From positions 1-51,093 of the forward strand of contig JBGVCG010000021.1 of NCBI GenBank assembly GCA_045226255.1: 51,093 nt of DNA. Reading direction: 5' to 3'. Positions 8,143-16,921 of this stretch are shown here, piece after piece. Within the stretch, counting starts at the first letter, position 1, and every line of letters starts with the position of its first letter. The notes under the pieces were generated by a model. It had not been told where the DNA came from. It saw nothing but the letters and a program-made list of their open reading frames with translations, and ran no database searches. Source of the stretch: UBA1181 sp045226255. Its GTDB lineage: Bacteria > Bacteroidota > Bacteroidia > Bacteroidales > Paludibacteraceae. The translations under genes were made by a program, and so were the position numbers.

Positions 8143-9096
8143 TCAACGTATGCAAACCTGCAATTTAGGCACGTAGAACGCACCATTTCGCTTCTTTAGT
8201 TTGTAGGTAGAGGTGCGATGAGGGAAAACAACCTTCAGCCGCACGGATTCCTCCATCTCCAACGTCTGGTCCAGTGCGAACAAGGCAGGCCAGTTCTTCG
8301 CTTCGACAGACATATTATCAAAGCCTTCAGAGACAGGGATCTCTATGAAAAAATCGTGATGAGGCAAGCCATACGCGCAACGGTTCTCCACCTCGAACGG
8401 GTCGAAGAGGAAGTTCTGCTTCGGGTAAGACTCAAACTCGGCACGAGGGATCACGCCAAAGACAAAGCCGCAAGTACGCAAGACAATGCTATGGAAATAC
8501 GTAGGCACATAGGTGTGATAATAGCCCGAGGAATCGGTGGTAAAGAACACATCGGAGCCACAGGCGGAGGTACGGTCCTTCCTTCCGCTACGGAAGTGCA
8601 TGTGGACAGGCATATTGACATGAGGCGTACCGTTATTGTCCATAATCCTACCGTACATAGGGCGCACATTCAGCTGGAGGTGGTCGTTCAGTTCCTCCCC
8701 ACCCTTCATGCTCTCATACGTGACCAGCGTATCGTTCGAGTAGACCACATAGACGACATGGTCCTTGTGCGTCATGTAGGTGAGCGTACCATGGCGGTCC
8801 GTCATGCGCGTATCAGGGAAGAAATTATCCTCCACTTGTATTTCCACAGGGTGGTTCATCGGTTCACCGAAAGCGTCGAAGAACTCGATGACGATGCGCA
8901 CCGAATCGGCGGGGATGGCATGAGCGGAATCAACCGCGATGGAATCCGCCACAAGCGAATCGGAGAGCAACAAGTTTTGGGAGGTGCAGTCCGACACCGA
9001 GGACTCCGCCCCCTCCTGGCCGACGATGGACCCGTCCGAGCATGAGAAGACGAACAGCGGAAGGGCCAAGGATAAAAAGAGGATATATCTCGCCAT
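8143..9096 (-). CDS. Lipoprotein of unknown function with Ig-like/CNA-like repeats
   Basis: A 317-residue lipoprotein starting at the ATG at 9096 (MARYIL...), with a lipobox VFSC at about residue 18. An upstream in-frame codon at 9114 lies in a terminator hairpin and is rejected. The mature protein begins with a Ser/Asp-rich spacer. Two or three beta-rich segments follow, with short phrases such as FDAFGEPM-HPVEIQV and PMYGRIMDNNGTPHVNMPV, which look like carboxypeptidase-regulatory or CNA-type beta sandwiches. No catalytic motif is visible. It is downstream of the MORN gene with a terminator hairpin in between, and converges with the GldB-like gene. It is probably an outer-membrane or periplasmic anchored protein. 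Confidence 0.6.
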   Translation of the reverse strand: MARYILFLSLALPLFVFSCSDGSIVGQEGAESSVSDCTSQNLLLSDSLVADSIAVDSAHAIPADSVRIVIEFFDAFGEPMNHPVEIQVEDNFFPDTRMTDRHGTLTYMTHKDHVVYVVYSNDTLVTYESMKGGEELNDHLQLNVRPMYGRIMDNNGTPHVNMPVHMHFRSGRKDRTSACGSDVFFTTDSSGYYHTYVPTYFHSIVLRTCGFVFGVIPRAEFESYPKQNFLFDPFEVENRCAYGLPHHDFFIEIPVSEGFDNMSVEAKNWPALFALDQTLEMEESVRLKVVFPHRTSTYKLKKRNGAFYVPKLQVCIR

Positions 9097-9101
9097 ATCA
9101 C

Positions 9102-9136
9102 AAAAAAAGGACACCCCAAGAGGAATGTCCCTTTAA
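9102..9136 (-). terminator. Terminator hairpin between the MORN gene and the lipoprotein gene
   Basis: On the minus strand ttaaagggaca pairs with tgtcctttttt around a 12-base loop, ending in seven Ts. It begins 17 bases after the MORN gene stop (9154) and its T-tract ends only 5 bases before the start codon of the next gene (9096). Confidence 0.75.
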
Positions 9137-9153
9137 ACCTTTAGATTCAAAAA

Positions 9154-9624
9154 TTAACCATTTTTTCTAGGACGCTCGATGCTGATCTCCTCGATGATGT
9201 CACCATCCTCGAAAACACCAGTCTGCTTGGTTCCGCTAGCGAACGTGTAGACACCGTTACCGTGTTTCTTACCGTTCTTGAACTCGCCCTCGTATCTATC
9301 GCCGTTGGAGTAAGTATATACGCCAACGCCCTCTGGCTTACCATTCACGAAAGGACCCTCGTATACGTCACCCGTAGGGTACGTGAACTTTCCTTGTCCT
9401 TCACGAACGCCTGCCTTGTATTCTCCTTCATAGACAGAACCGGACTTAAACTTGTAAGTTCCCTTTCCCTCGAATTTACCGTCAACGAAGTTGCCAGTAT
9501 ACGTTTCACCACTTTCGAAGGTGAATGTACCGAAACCATTTCTGCATTTCCCTTTACATTGTGCATTCGCCTCAATGCCAGTAAGAGCAAGGATTGCGAC
9601 AATCGCCAAAATTTTTGCTTTCAT
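9154..9624 (-). CDS. Secreted MORN-repeat protein
   Basis: A 156-residue protein with a cleavable signal peptide (MKAKILAIVAILALTGIEANAQ) and two closely spaced Cys right after cleavage (CKGKC). Five or six MORN repeats follow from about residue 30 to 140, each of the form G-Y-G-F-G-G-G, for example GETYTGNFVDGKFEGKG and GDRYEGEFKNGKKHGNG. MORN repeats form flat beta-hairpin stacks that bind lipids or proteins; in bacteria their role is mostly unknown. It has its own promoter (9659-9688) and a terminator right after it, so it is probably monocistronic. A second MORN-like protein of the YwqK type is encoded in the secretion operon at 43484-44335, but the repeats differ in type. Confidence 0.8.
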   Translation of the reverse strand: MKAKILAIVAILALTGIEANAQCKGKCRNGFGTFTFESGETYTGNFVDGKFEGKGTYKFKSGSVYEGEYKAGVREGQGKFTYPTGDVYEGPFVNGKPEGVGVYTYSNGDRYEGEFKNGKKHGNGVYTFASGTKQTGVFEDGDIIEEISIERPRKNG

Positions 9625-9658
9625 GTTTATCCGTTCCTTTTTGTTTTTTTTAGTATCG

Positions 9659-9688
9659 CGAATATAAGAATTTTCACATAAAATACAA
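9659..9688 (-). promoter_or_regulatory. Bacteroidota promoter for the MORN gene
   Basis: On the minus strand TTG (9686-9688) and TATATTCG (9659-9666) are 19 bases apart, matching the -33/-7 layout with one change from TAnnTTTG. The start codon at 9624 follows about 34 bases later. The rest of the gap to 9878 is AT-rich with no gene. Confidence 0.6.
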
Positions 9689-9878
9689 CCAATAACCTAT
9701 TTTTTATTTGTTTTTTCTCAAATAAAAGTAAAAATCGGGCATACTCCTGTTATAATTTATCATTAAAATAGCGTTCGAAAGACAAACTTCATCATTTCAC
9801 AAACAAACTATTATGACAAATGACACATGTCATGTGGTTAAACATCCAGCAATCCGCACACCCAACTCACAAAATCCT

Positions 9879-10934
9879 TTAATCCTTGTTAAAGTGCTTA
9901 TTGTCAATATATACCTCCAACAGTTTCGTGCGTCCCTCCTCATTCATAGGCGTGATCATGATATCCGCCACGGCAGCCGGCACGAGGCAGCTGTTTCCCT
10001 TGGAGAGATGGACCTCCCTGATCAGCGGCATATCACCGTCGAAGCCACGGGTAGAGAGCACCTTGATGGTACAATTTCCCTCCAGGCACATGTAGATGAT
10101 GAAAGAGTCGTATTTGAAGAGTTTGCGGTGGAATCCCCTGTTGATCTCCAATAACTTAACCGTAAAGAACTGACATTCAGAGATGCAGACAGGCTTGTTC
10201 AGTTTGCGTTCATACTCCGTCTTGTAGTTCTCCACCACATTGTAGTCGATCGCGTCCTTCGCCAGCTCGGTATGCAGTTCGCGCGGTTGTCCGTCCAAGC
10301 CCAGACGTCCGTAATCGTAGATACGGTAAGTCACATCACTGCTCTGCTGCACCTCGGCGATCAAGGAACCGCCACAGATCGCATGCACGCGTCCTGCAGG
10401 GATAAAGAAGACATCCCCGCTCTTGACAGGATACTCCTGCAACACCTCGCAGATGGAGTGGTCCTCCACCCGCTTTCCGTACTCATACTTGGATATGCTG
10501 GACTTGAAACCGCAATAGAGCTTCGCCTCCGGAAGCGCATCCATGACGTACCACATCTCCGTCTTTCCGAAACAACCATGCCTTTTCATCGCCAGCTCGT
10601 CGTTCGGGTGCACCTGCACGGAGAGGTCATGCGCCGCGTCGATGAACTTCACCAGCAAAGGGAAGGTAACCCCATACATGGAATAGACCACCTTACCCAG
10701 CAACAGCTCCCTGTAGGAAGAGACCAGTTCGTTCAGCTTCACCCCCTTCAACGGGCCATTCGCCACGACAGACTCACTGTCGCGGACCGCGCTGATCTCC
10801 CAACTCTCCCCTATTCTGTCATCCTCGGAGGGAGTCAGTTCCTTGAAAGGTTTCAAGCGATTTCCACCCCACACCAGTTGGTGAAGATTCAATTTAAAAA
10901 GCAAAGGATATAGTGTTTCCATTCTAACATTCAT
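9879..10934 (-). CDS. manA: Mannose-6-phosphate isomerase, class I
   Basis: Interconverts fructose-6-phosphate and mannose-6-phosphate, feeding GDP-mannose synthesis for glycans. The 351-residue cupin protein shows the zinc-site blocks of type I isomerases: QVHPND (about residue 107), then KTEMWYV carrying a Glu ligand, and PAGRVHAI with the distal His. The ATG at 10934 is chosen; a TTG one codon earlier and an ATG at 10922 are alternatives. It lies 60 bases downstream of the dehydratase gene, at the end of the polysaccharide locus and on the same strand, and probably supplies mannose or derived sugars for it. I see no clear terminator after it. Confidence 0.88.
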   Translation of the reverse strand: MNVRMETLYPLLFKLNLHQLVWGGNRLKPFKELTPSEDDRIGESWEISAVRDSESVVANGPLKGVKLNELVSSYRELLLGKVVYSMYGVTFPLLVKFIDAAHDLSVQVHPNDELAMKRHGCFGKTEMWYVMDALPEAKLYCGFKSSISKYEYGKRVEDHSICEVLQEYPVKSGDVFFIPAGRVHAICGGSLIAEVQQSSDVTYRIYDYGRLGLDGQPRELHTELAKDAIDYNVVENYKTEYERKLNKPVCISECQFFTVKLLEINRGFHRKLFKYDSFIIYMCLEGNCTIKVLSTRGFDGDMPLIREVHLSKGNSCLVPAAVADIMITPMNEEGRTKLLEVYIDNKHFNKD

Positions 10935-10993
10935 CAATTACAAAATCAACTGGCGGCAAGCGCACTTACGCATGGCCAAGCATCCATAAAGCA

Positions 10994-12922
10994 TCACGAT
11001 TCCGAGGCACATTCCCTATTATTTCCGTCCAAGACAGAATATTTACTGTTGTTACTAATAAACTCAGGCACCATCTCCTTCAGTTTCGCCACGATGGCGA
11101 AATCATCGCAGGAAGCCAATATATCCTGCAACTCGGAGATCTGCTCATTCAACTTAGCCGAATCACACGGACATATCTTAGCCTTGAGGATCTTCGGATG
11201 GGAAGTCGGAGAAGCCTTCTCACGGTCGGAGAGCACCTCCTCGTAGAGTTTCTCGCCAGGGCGAAGACCAATCTCCTTGATTTCTATGTCCGATGCGCGA
11301 GACAATCGGATCATGCTGACAGCCAAATCGTAGATCCGCACAGGCTTACCCATGTCGAAGAGATAAATCTCACCGTTCTCACCGATGAGCGAGGACTCCA
11401 GCACCAAGGAGCACGCCTCCGGGATGGTCATAAAGTAGCGGACAATATCCTTGTGGGTCAACGTGATAGGACCACCCTCCTCGATTTGCTTACGGAAGAG
11501 TGGAATGACAGAGCCATTCGAGCCCAAGACATTGCCGAAACGGGTAGTGATGAAGGAAGTGGACGAATTGGTGGAAGACTGCACATACATCTCCGCCAAG
11601 CGTTTGGTCGCCCCCATCACATTGGTAGGGTTAACCGCTTTATCCGTTGAGACCATCACGAATCGCTTCACGCCAAACTCCACCGAGAGGTCAGCGATCA
11701 GTTTCGTGCCGAATACATTCATACGCACCGCCTCATAGGCATTCTCCTCCATCAGCGGCACATGCTTGTAAGCAGCTGCATGGAAGACAATGGTAGGGTG
11801 GAATTTTCTGAAGACGCACCTCATACGAGTCTCGTCCCGCACGTCCGCCACGACGAAGTGCAGTTTGCCGGAAGAGACAGCTTCCGAGAAGTTGCGGGAC
11901 ATCTCGAACTGCATATCGAAGGTAGGTGTCTCAGCCTGGTCAAGGGAGACCACCTGCTTCACGTCGCAACCCAGCACCTGCCGCACGATTTCCTGTCCGA
12001 TGGAGCCAGAAGCACCCGTAACCAAGACCACCTGGCCCTTCAGGAACGTGCGCACCTCCTCCCCTTTCAGGAAGATCGGGTCACGTCCGAGCAAATCCTC
12101 AATCTTCAGGTCACGCAGCTGGTTCACCTTGAACGTACCGCTCATCCACGTGTTCGGGGAAGGGACGGACAAGACGTGCAGGCCCATCTTCACCCCCTCG
12201 TTGATCACCATGCGCTTCTTATCCTGGGAGATATTCGGCATGGCCAACACCAGCGTGTCCACGTTGTATTTCTCGACATATTCAGGCGAGAGGCCCTCCT
12301 CCACCGACAAGACAGGGATACCATCCATCACCTTGCCGGACTTGGCATAATCATCGTCAACAAAATAAGGGATCTTAAAGCGGACCGAATCATCGCCCAA
12401 CAGCACATTCTTCGTCACACTACCCTGCGAGCCCGCACCATAGATCACAACCACCCTGCGTTGCCTGCTGCCATTCTTTTTGCCCACGAAATAGACGAAC
12501 TTAACGAGCAGACGGATCAGCACGATGAAGAGGGCCACTACGGAAACAGTCAAAACCATCTCAATCACGGTCGGTATATAATCCAGGAATTGAGGGGCGA
12601 AGGAAGTCAGTGCCCACCTGACGAGCCAGTACAAGACGAAGCACAACAGGCAGGAGCAGATGATACGGAAAATATCGTAGAAACCAGTGTGTCGAATCAG
12701 TCCGACGTAAGAACGGACAACGACGAAAGAGATAAGGAATAGCGCAAACACGGAAAGAACATCATAGAGACAATGCCCTCCCGACAACGATCCGTAACGT
12801 ACCAACAAGAACACGACAACCGCTATCAGCAAATCAAACGCTAACACAAAATATTTCGAAGGCGACCATTGGCCATACAAGGTGTACAACTTACAAAACG
12901 CCTTTCCTAAGAAATCAGCCAT
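10994..12922 (-). CDS. Membrane-bound nucleotide-sugar 4,6-dehydratase (WbpM/CapD-like)
   Basis: A protein of 642 residues with four predicted N-terminal membrane helices (about 20-150) and two Rossmann segments: GAGSQGS near 165, a CoA-binding-like domain, and GASGSIGQEIV near 305, the catalytic SDR domain. The block STDKAVNPTNVMGATKR shows Met in place of the usual SDR Tyr, as known for the WbpM group of UDP-GlcNAc 4,6-dehydratases. The likely product is UDP-4-keto-6-deoxy-GlcNAc, the substrate for the aminotransferase encoded just upstream, leading to bacillosamine- or FucNAc-type sugars. It is separated from that gene by a terminator-like hairpin, so it may have its own promoter or depend on readthrough. 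Confidence 0.88.
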   Translation of the reverse strand: MADFLGKAFCKLYTLYGQWSPSKYFVLAFDLLIAVVVFLLVRYGSLSGGHCLYDVLSVFALFLISFVVVRSYVGLIRHTGFYDIFRIICSCLLCFVLYWLVRWALTSFAPQFLDYIPTVIEMVLTVSVVALFIVLIRLLVKFVYFVGKKNGSRQRRVVVIYGAGSQGSVTKNVLLGDDSVRFKIPYFVDDDYAKSGKVMDGIPVLSVEEGLSPEYVEKYNVDTLVLAMPNISQDKKRMVINEGVKMGLHVLSVPSPNTWMSGTFKVNQLRDLKIEDLLGRDPIFLKGEEVRTFLKGQVVLVTGASGSIGQEIVRQVLGCDVKQVVSLDQAETPTFDMQFEMSRNFSEAVSSGKLHFVVADVRDETRMRCVFRKFHPTIVFHAAAYKHVPLMEENAYEAVRMNVFGTKLIADLSVEFGVKRFVMVSTDKAVNPTNVMGATKRLAEMYVQSSTNSSTSFITTRFGNVLGSNGSVIPLFRKQIEEGGPITLTHKDIVRYFMTIPEACSLVLESSLIGENGEIYLFDMGKPVRIYDLAVSMIRLSRASDIEIKEIGLRPGEKLYEEVLSDREKASPTSHPKILKAKICPCDSAKLNEQISELQDILASCDDFAIVAKLKEMVPEFISNNSKYSVLDGNNRECASES

Positions 12923-12978
12923 ACATCATATCTCTTCCAACAAACACGTAAGACACATCTGAACAAGTGGCAAAAATA

Positions 12979-13020
12979 CAAAAAAGGCTCACCAAACACA
13001 ATTTTTGGCAAGCCTTTTTT
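12979..13020 (-). terminator. Terminator hairpin between the aminotransferase and dehydratase genes
   Basis: aaaaaaggct-caccaaa ... tttggcaagcctttttt forms a long, nearly perfect stem with A and T runs on both sides, so it can work in both directions. It lies 92 bases after the aminotransferase stop and 57 bases before the dehydratase start. Confidence 0.75.
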
Positions 13021-13111
13021 ACGTGAATTTATCGACAGATGATAAAAAGCAAAACGATTCAATGTGGACGGAGCCGAATTGAGTTAAAAACGTCCCATGA
13101 AAATCCGTCAA

Positions 13112-14254
13112 TCAGAGTGCGGATTTTATCGTATCCGCCACAAAACCAGCATCCTCCACGGAGACACACGGACCGCTCGGCAAGCAAAGTCCAGAGGCGA
13201 ACAAACCCTCGCTCACACCGTTCAGATACCGCGGGGCATCCTTGAAGACAGGCTGCAGATGGAGCGGTTTCCACAAAGGGCGGGACTCCACACCCGCATC
13301 ATCCAGCATGAGGCGAATCCGTTCAATCTCGCCAGCCGCCAGGCCGTCAAAGGTGATGGTATTCAGCCAATAATTGGAGTCGAACGCCACCAAAGGATTG
13401 AGATGTACCGAGACCTTATCCTCCCCAGCGAAGAGACGGACATACTGTTCAGCCAACAGGCGGTGGTGGCGGATATGATTCTCCGCAACGTACATCTGTC
13501 CACGACCAATACCCGCGCAGACATTGCTCATGCGGTAGTTATAGCCTATCTGTTCATGCTGATAATAGGGGAAAGGTTCCCTCGCCTGCGTAGCATAGAA
13601 AAGGGCTTTCCGCTTAACCGCCTCGTCGGGGCAGACCAGCGCACCTCCTCCCGAGGTGGTGATCATCTTATTACCGTTGAAGCTCAACACGCCCAAACGT
13701 CCGAAAGTACCGCAAGACCTACCTTTGTATTTTGAGCCGAACGCCTCCGCCGCATCCTCCACGACAGGGATTCCATAACGGTCGGCGACCGCCAATATCT
13801 CGTCATACTTCGGAGGCATACCGTAGAGACAAACCAGCACGATGGCCTTAGGCAAGCGTCCCGTGCGGGAAAGACGGTCCTTGATCGCCATCTCCAGCAG
13901 GTCCGGGTCCATGTTCCACGTGTCCGTCTCACTATCCACGAAGACTGGTGTAGCACCTTGATACACAATAGGATTGCACGAAGCCGCGAAGGTGAAGCTT
14001 TGGCAGATCACCTCATCTCCCGGCTGGACGTCCAGCAACACCATCGACAAGTGGACAGCGGCGGTGCCGGACGAGAGGGCGGCGACAGACTTTTCTTCGC
14101 CCAAGAAACGCTCCAGATCAGCCTCGAAGGCATCCACATTAGGACCCAACGGGACGACCCAATTCGTATCGAACGCCTCCTTGACGAACTTCTCTTCCCA
14201 GCCCGCCTCACTCATGTGCGCAAGGCACAGATGAATACGTTTTTTCACCTCCAT
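13112..14254 (-). CDS. DegT/DnrJ/EryC1-family sugar aminotransferase (PglE-like)
   Basis: A PLP enzyme of 380 residues that transfers an amino group to a keto-sugar nucleotide. Family marks are the N-terminal LSSGTAAVHL block, VVEDAAEAFGS, and the PLP lysine in SFNGNKMITTSGGG. I use the ATG at 14254; a TTG three codons earlier is an alternative. It neighbours the PglC-like transferase and the WbpM-like dehydratase, a set that fits the C4-amination step of UDP-bacillosamine-type sugar synthesis. A dedicated PglD-type N-acetyltransferase is not visible nearby; the hexapeptide protein at 18807-19310 looks more like an O-acetyltransferase. Confidence 0.88.
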   Translation of the reverse strand: MEVKKRIHLCLAHMSEAGWEEKFVKEAFDTNWVVPLGPNVDAFEADLERFLGEEKSVAALSSGTAAVHLSMVLLDVQPGDEVICQSFTFAASCNPIVYQGATPVFVDSETDTWNMDPDLLEMAIKDRLSRTGRLPKAIVLVCLYGMPPKYDEILAVADRYGIPVVEDAAEAFGSKYKGRSCGTFGRLGVLSFNGNKMITTSGGGALVCPDEAVKRKALFYATQAREPFPYYQHEQIGYNYRMSNVCAGIGRGQMYVAENHIRHHRLLAEQYVRLFAGEDKVSVHLNPLVAFDSNYWLNTITFDGLAAGEIERIRLMLDDAGVESRPLWKPLHLQPVFKDAPRYLNGVSEGLFASGLCLPSGPCVSVEDAGFVADTIKSAL

Positions 14255-14281
14255 AGCAAACAATAGCCTTACAAGAACATA

Positions 14282-14887
14282 TCAAATGGTTTCGCCTGCG
14301 AAGTGAATCTTCAGGCCCAACAACGTAGCGAAAATAATCTTCAAATCCAAGAAAAACGAGTAATGGTGCAGATAGTAACGATTGAGGCGCACCTTATCAG
14401 GGTAGATCACCTCATCGTGGTATTGGTGGGGATTCTCCACCAGAGCCAACAACGTCTCCTCATCCCGATACTTCAGCGTCGCCGGACCCGTAAGACCCGG
14501 ACGCAAGGATAGGATTTCACGGTCATCACCCTGCAGTTTGTCAGCATAACCCGGCACATCCGGACGAGGTCCGACGAAGCTCATCTTTCCCCGCAACACA
14601 TCCCACAGTTCAGGTAACTCATCCAATTTAGTTCTACGGAGGAAGGCCCCCAACTTCGTGATACGACGGTCTCCCGCCACCGTGACAGTCGTGCCATCAC
14701 TGCCTCCTGACATTGTCCGAAACTTATGCATGACGAACAATTCGCCATCCTTCCCCACCCTACGTTGGCAGAAGAGGACAGGAGCTCCATCCATCAAACG
14801 AATCAACAAAGCAATCAGCAACAAAATCCATGAACATAGGATCAAACCTACGAAAGCGGATAATCTATCAAACCAAAACTTCAACAC
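14282..14887 (-). CDS. Initiating sugar-phosphate transferase (PglC-like)
   Basis: Transfers a sugar-1-phosphate to undecaprenyl phosphate, the first membrane step in repeat-unit assembly. At 201 residues it is the short form: one N-terminal membrane hairpin followed by the catalytic core, with FRTM, the Asp-Glu pair in TKLDELPEL, SFVGPRP and RPGLTG. It starts with GTG at 14887. The PglC-like size agrees with the neighbouring aminotransferase and dehydratase, suggesting that the first sugar is a diamino-trideoxyhexose. It lies 9 bases after the deacetylase gene and is probably cotranscribed. Confidence 0.9.
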   Translation of the reverse strand: MLKFWFDRLSAFVGLILCSWILLLIALLIRLMDGAPVLFCQRRVGKDGELFVMHKFRTMSGGSDGTTVTVAGDRRITKLGAFLRRTKLDELPELWDVLRGKMSFVGPRPDVPGYADKLQGDDREILSLRPGLTGPATLKYRDEETLLALVENPHQYHDEVIYPDKVRLNRYYLHHYSFFLDLKIIFATLLGLKIHFAGETI

Positions 14888-14896
14888 TGGACAATA

Positions 14897-15745
14897 TTAT
14901 TTTTTAGAACATAAATCAATTTCATTCACACGCCAATCATACAGGTTAGCAGCCTTCCGAATATCCAGGAACGGGCCGCACTCATCCAAGAGTCTGCAGA
15001 ACTTAGCGAATGCACCAGAGATGCCATAATAGGTTTTAAAACGTCTCTCCAAGGGCAAATCATGGGCAACGGGTTGTTCCGCATCAAAATCCTGCGTGTG
15101 GAAATAGCAGAGGTTATATGGCTTGCCCTCCATCCAACATTTCACCAAAGGGAAAGGGAAGAAGCGGAAATAACCGCCACCCGAAAAGACAAACTGCTTG
15201 GAGAACATCCTCTTCACACTCACCGGGAACTCTATGATCGAGGCATCCCCCACCCGACAAAGCACAGGCTCATCCTTTCCGAAATCAGGGAATCCTCCGA
15301 ACGAATGCGTGGAGGGGAATATGGAGCTGTCATACTTGAAACCCATACGGGACAACTCCTCCAAGACCCATACATTATCCTTGCCCACGCTCCACGCCGG
15401 CGCACGGTAGGCATCCACCTCCGCACCGATCACATCCTCTATGGCTCTCTTCGCCCGCACCGTGTTCTCCACGAACATTTCCCGTGAAAAATCCTTCAAC
15501 AGTTCATGCTGATAGGAATGGCAACCGATATGATGCCCTTGCGCATATATCTTACGGATCAGTTCGGGGTGATGGTCAGCCACCCATCCCAAGCAGAAGA
15601 ATGTGGCGGTCAGCCCCCTTCGCTCCAACTCCTCCAATATCTTGTCCATCCACAGCTGCAGGCGGTACTCGTATTTCTCCCAATCCATGTCCGTCCAGAC
15701 ACAGTTGCAATACCAATCCTCCACATCGAAAGTCAAAACATTCAT
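14897..15745 (-). CDS. Polysaccharide deacetylase family protein (NodB fold, XrtA/PuuE-like type)
   Basis: Likely removes N-acetyl groups from a polymer or a lipid-linked sugar. The 282-residue protein starts TFDVED, giving the catalytic base and metal Asp, then GCHSYQH (the HxxxH metal pair) and YRAPAWS. The closest family I recall is the deacetylase with a DUF3473 tail found in exopolysaccharide and exosortase loci. No signal peptide is seen, so it should act in the cytoplasm, or be exported by another route. It sits between the ATP-grasp and PglC-like genes. Confidence 0.85.
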   Translation of the reverse strand: MNVLTFDVEDWYCNCVWTDMDWEKYEYRLQLWMDKILEELERRGLTATFFCLGWVADHHPELIRKIYAQGHHIGCHSYQHELLKDFSREMFVENTVRAKRAIEDVIGAEVDAYRAPAWSVGKDNVWVLEELSRMGFKYDSSIFPSTHSFGGFPDFGKDEPVLCRVGDASIIEFPVSVKRMFSKQFVFSGGGYFRFFPFPLVKCWMEGKPYNLCYFHTQDFDAEQPVAHDLPLERRFKTYYGISGAFAKFCRLLDECGPFLDIRKAANLYDWRVNEIDLCSKK

Positions 15746-15763
15746 ACCTTTATCTTCTGAAAA

Positions 15764-16921
15764 TCAGCTATTCATACCCGCCTTCTCCGCTTGGAATGAC
15801 TTCGAGAAGAACTTCCGTGTTCCTTCCAACATCGAATAAAGAAATGCTTTCGCGTCTTTCCAACCACCCTCTTGGTAATACAGGTCCTTCCCGAAGAAAC
15901 GAAACCAGGAAGGAGTCGTCCTCAAGCGGTCAGGCGAAGAGACGAACCATGCCAGATCCAGTCCGAGGAAACGCAACGTCTTCCCCGGCTTATACTCAAA
16001 CGGCACCACCTCATGCCCCAACGCATCCCGCACAATCAGTTCGGGGAAATTGACGCCAGAGACATCCGCCGCGCGCAGGCAGGCAGGCAAACGAGGGTTC
16101 AGCTCCACGATACGGAAGTCACCGTCCTCCGCCTCCAGCACGTCCAGATCGGCGAAACCGACCCAGCCCAGCTTGTCCAAAGCGGACTCACAGACACGAA
16201 GCAGTTCCTCATTCTCCACCGTGACGCCACAGCAACTGCTACCCCCCTTAATCGGATAGTAACGAAGGATCTTCAGGATGCAATGATTCACAAAACGTCC
16301 CGCAGCATCCCTATAGAGCATCACGCTGTAATAATAACTCTTCACCGAGATATACTCCTGCAATAGGCATCCTCCATAAGCAGAGACGACCGTCGGCAAG
16401 GAAGCGTCCAGTTCCTCCTCATTCTGTACCAAGGCAATACCCCTCGCACCCGCCGCATGATTAGGCTTGATGAGCAGAGGGAACGCAAGGTCACCACGTC
16501 CCTTTCCCTTTTCGTCCAAGACCACGGTCTTCGGATGAGGCAATGCGTTTTCTTGGCAAAAGGTCATGAACGATGATTTGTCATGAACCAGCAAAAAGAG
16601 AGACTCCTCCGCCACGGCACACCGTACATGCGAACCATCCTCAAGGCGAGCCTTGCATCTGCTCAGGCAAGACGCCTGTTCATCCTCCATGGGGATCACC
16701 ACATCGATGGACTCCTCCGCCACGATGCGAGACAACAGAGGAAAGACGATTTCAGGGTCACTATCATTCTCTAGCTCAATGTGCTTATCCGCAAAACTGG
16801 ACTTGGAAGCCACACGATCTCCACAAGTCGCCAACACCACCCGGCATCCAGACGACTTCAAAGACCGTGCGGTAGACAAAGCCTGCAGACCGCCACCGAA
16901 AATCAAGACGTTAGCCTTCAT
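15764..16921 (-). CDS. ATP-grasp ligase (CarB/DdlB-like)
   Basis: A 385-residue protein with an N-terminal Rossmann-like domain (VLIFGGGLQALSTARSL), then an ATP-grasp fold: IKPNHAAGARGI as the ATP-loop and IVELNPRLPA as the Mg-binding part. Enzymes of this kind activate a carboxylate and join it to an amine or thiol. The ATG at 16921 overlaps the stop of the acyltransferase gene (ATGA), which fixes the start; a longer frame to 17002 is rejected. In a polysaccharide locus it could make an amide between an acidic sugar and an amino acid, or build a dipeptide substituent. The substrate cannot be told from sequence. Confidence 0.75.
   Translation of the reverse strand: MKANVLIFGGGLQALSTARSLKSSGCRVVLATCGDRVASKSSFADKHIELENDSDPEIVFPLLSRIVAEESIDVVIPMEDEQASCLSRCKARLEDGSHVRCAVAEESLFLLVHDKSSFMTFCQENALPHPKTVVLDEKGKGRGDLAFPLLIKPNHAAGARGIALVQNEEELDASLPTVVSAYGGCLLQEYISVKSYYYSVMLYRDAAGRFVNHCILKILRYYPIKGGSSCCGVTVENEELLRVCESALDKLGWVGFADLDVLEAEDGDFRIVELNPRLPACLRAADVSGVNFPELIVRDALGHEVVPFEYKPGKTLRFLGLDLAWFVSSPDRLRTTPSWFRFFGKDLYYQEGGWKDAKAFLYSMLEGTRKFFSKSFQAEKAGMNS

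Noticed and set aside
8218..9045. 275-codon plus-strand frame opposite the lipoprotein gene
   Set aside because: The minus-strand frame has a lipoprotein signal and normal composition; the plus-strand product is Arg/His-rich and has no features.
8143..9096. Assignment to the radical-SAM-associated putative lipoprotein family
   Set aside because: There is no neighbouring radical SAM gene and the family's characteristic N-terminal block is not visible.
9820..9833. Dyad atgaca-ca-tgtcat in the gap before manA's 3' end as an operator
   Set aside because: The arms are only 6 bases, it is far from any start codon and no matching second site was seen; chance is likely.
11762..12742. 326-codon open frame on the plus strand inside the dehydratase gene
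   Set aside because: Antisense to a clear WbpM-like gene; its product is His/Arg/Asp-rich with no domain.
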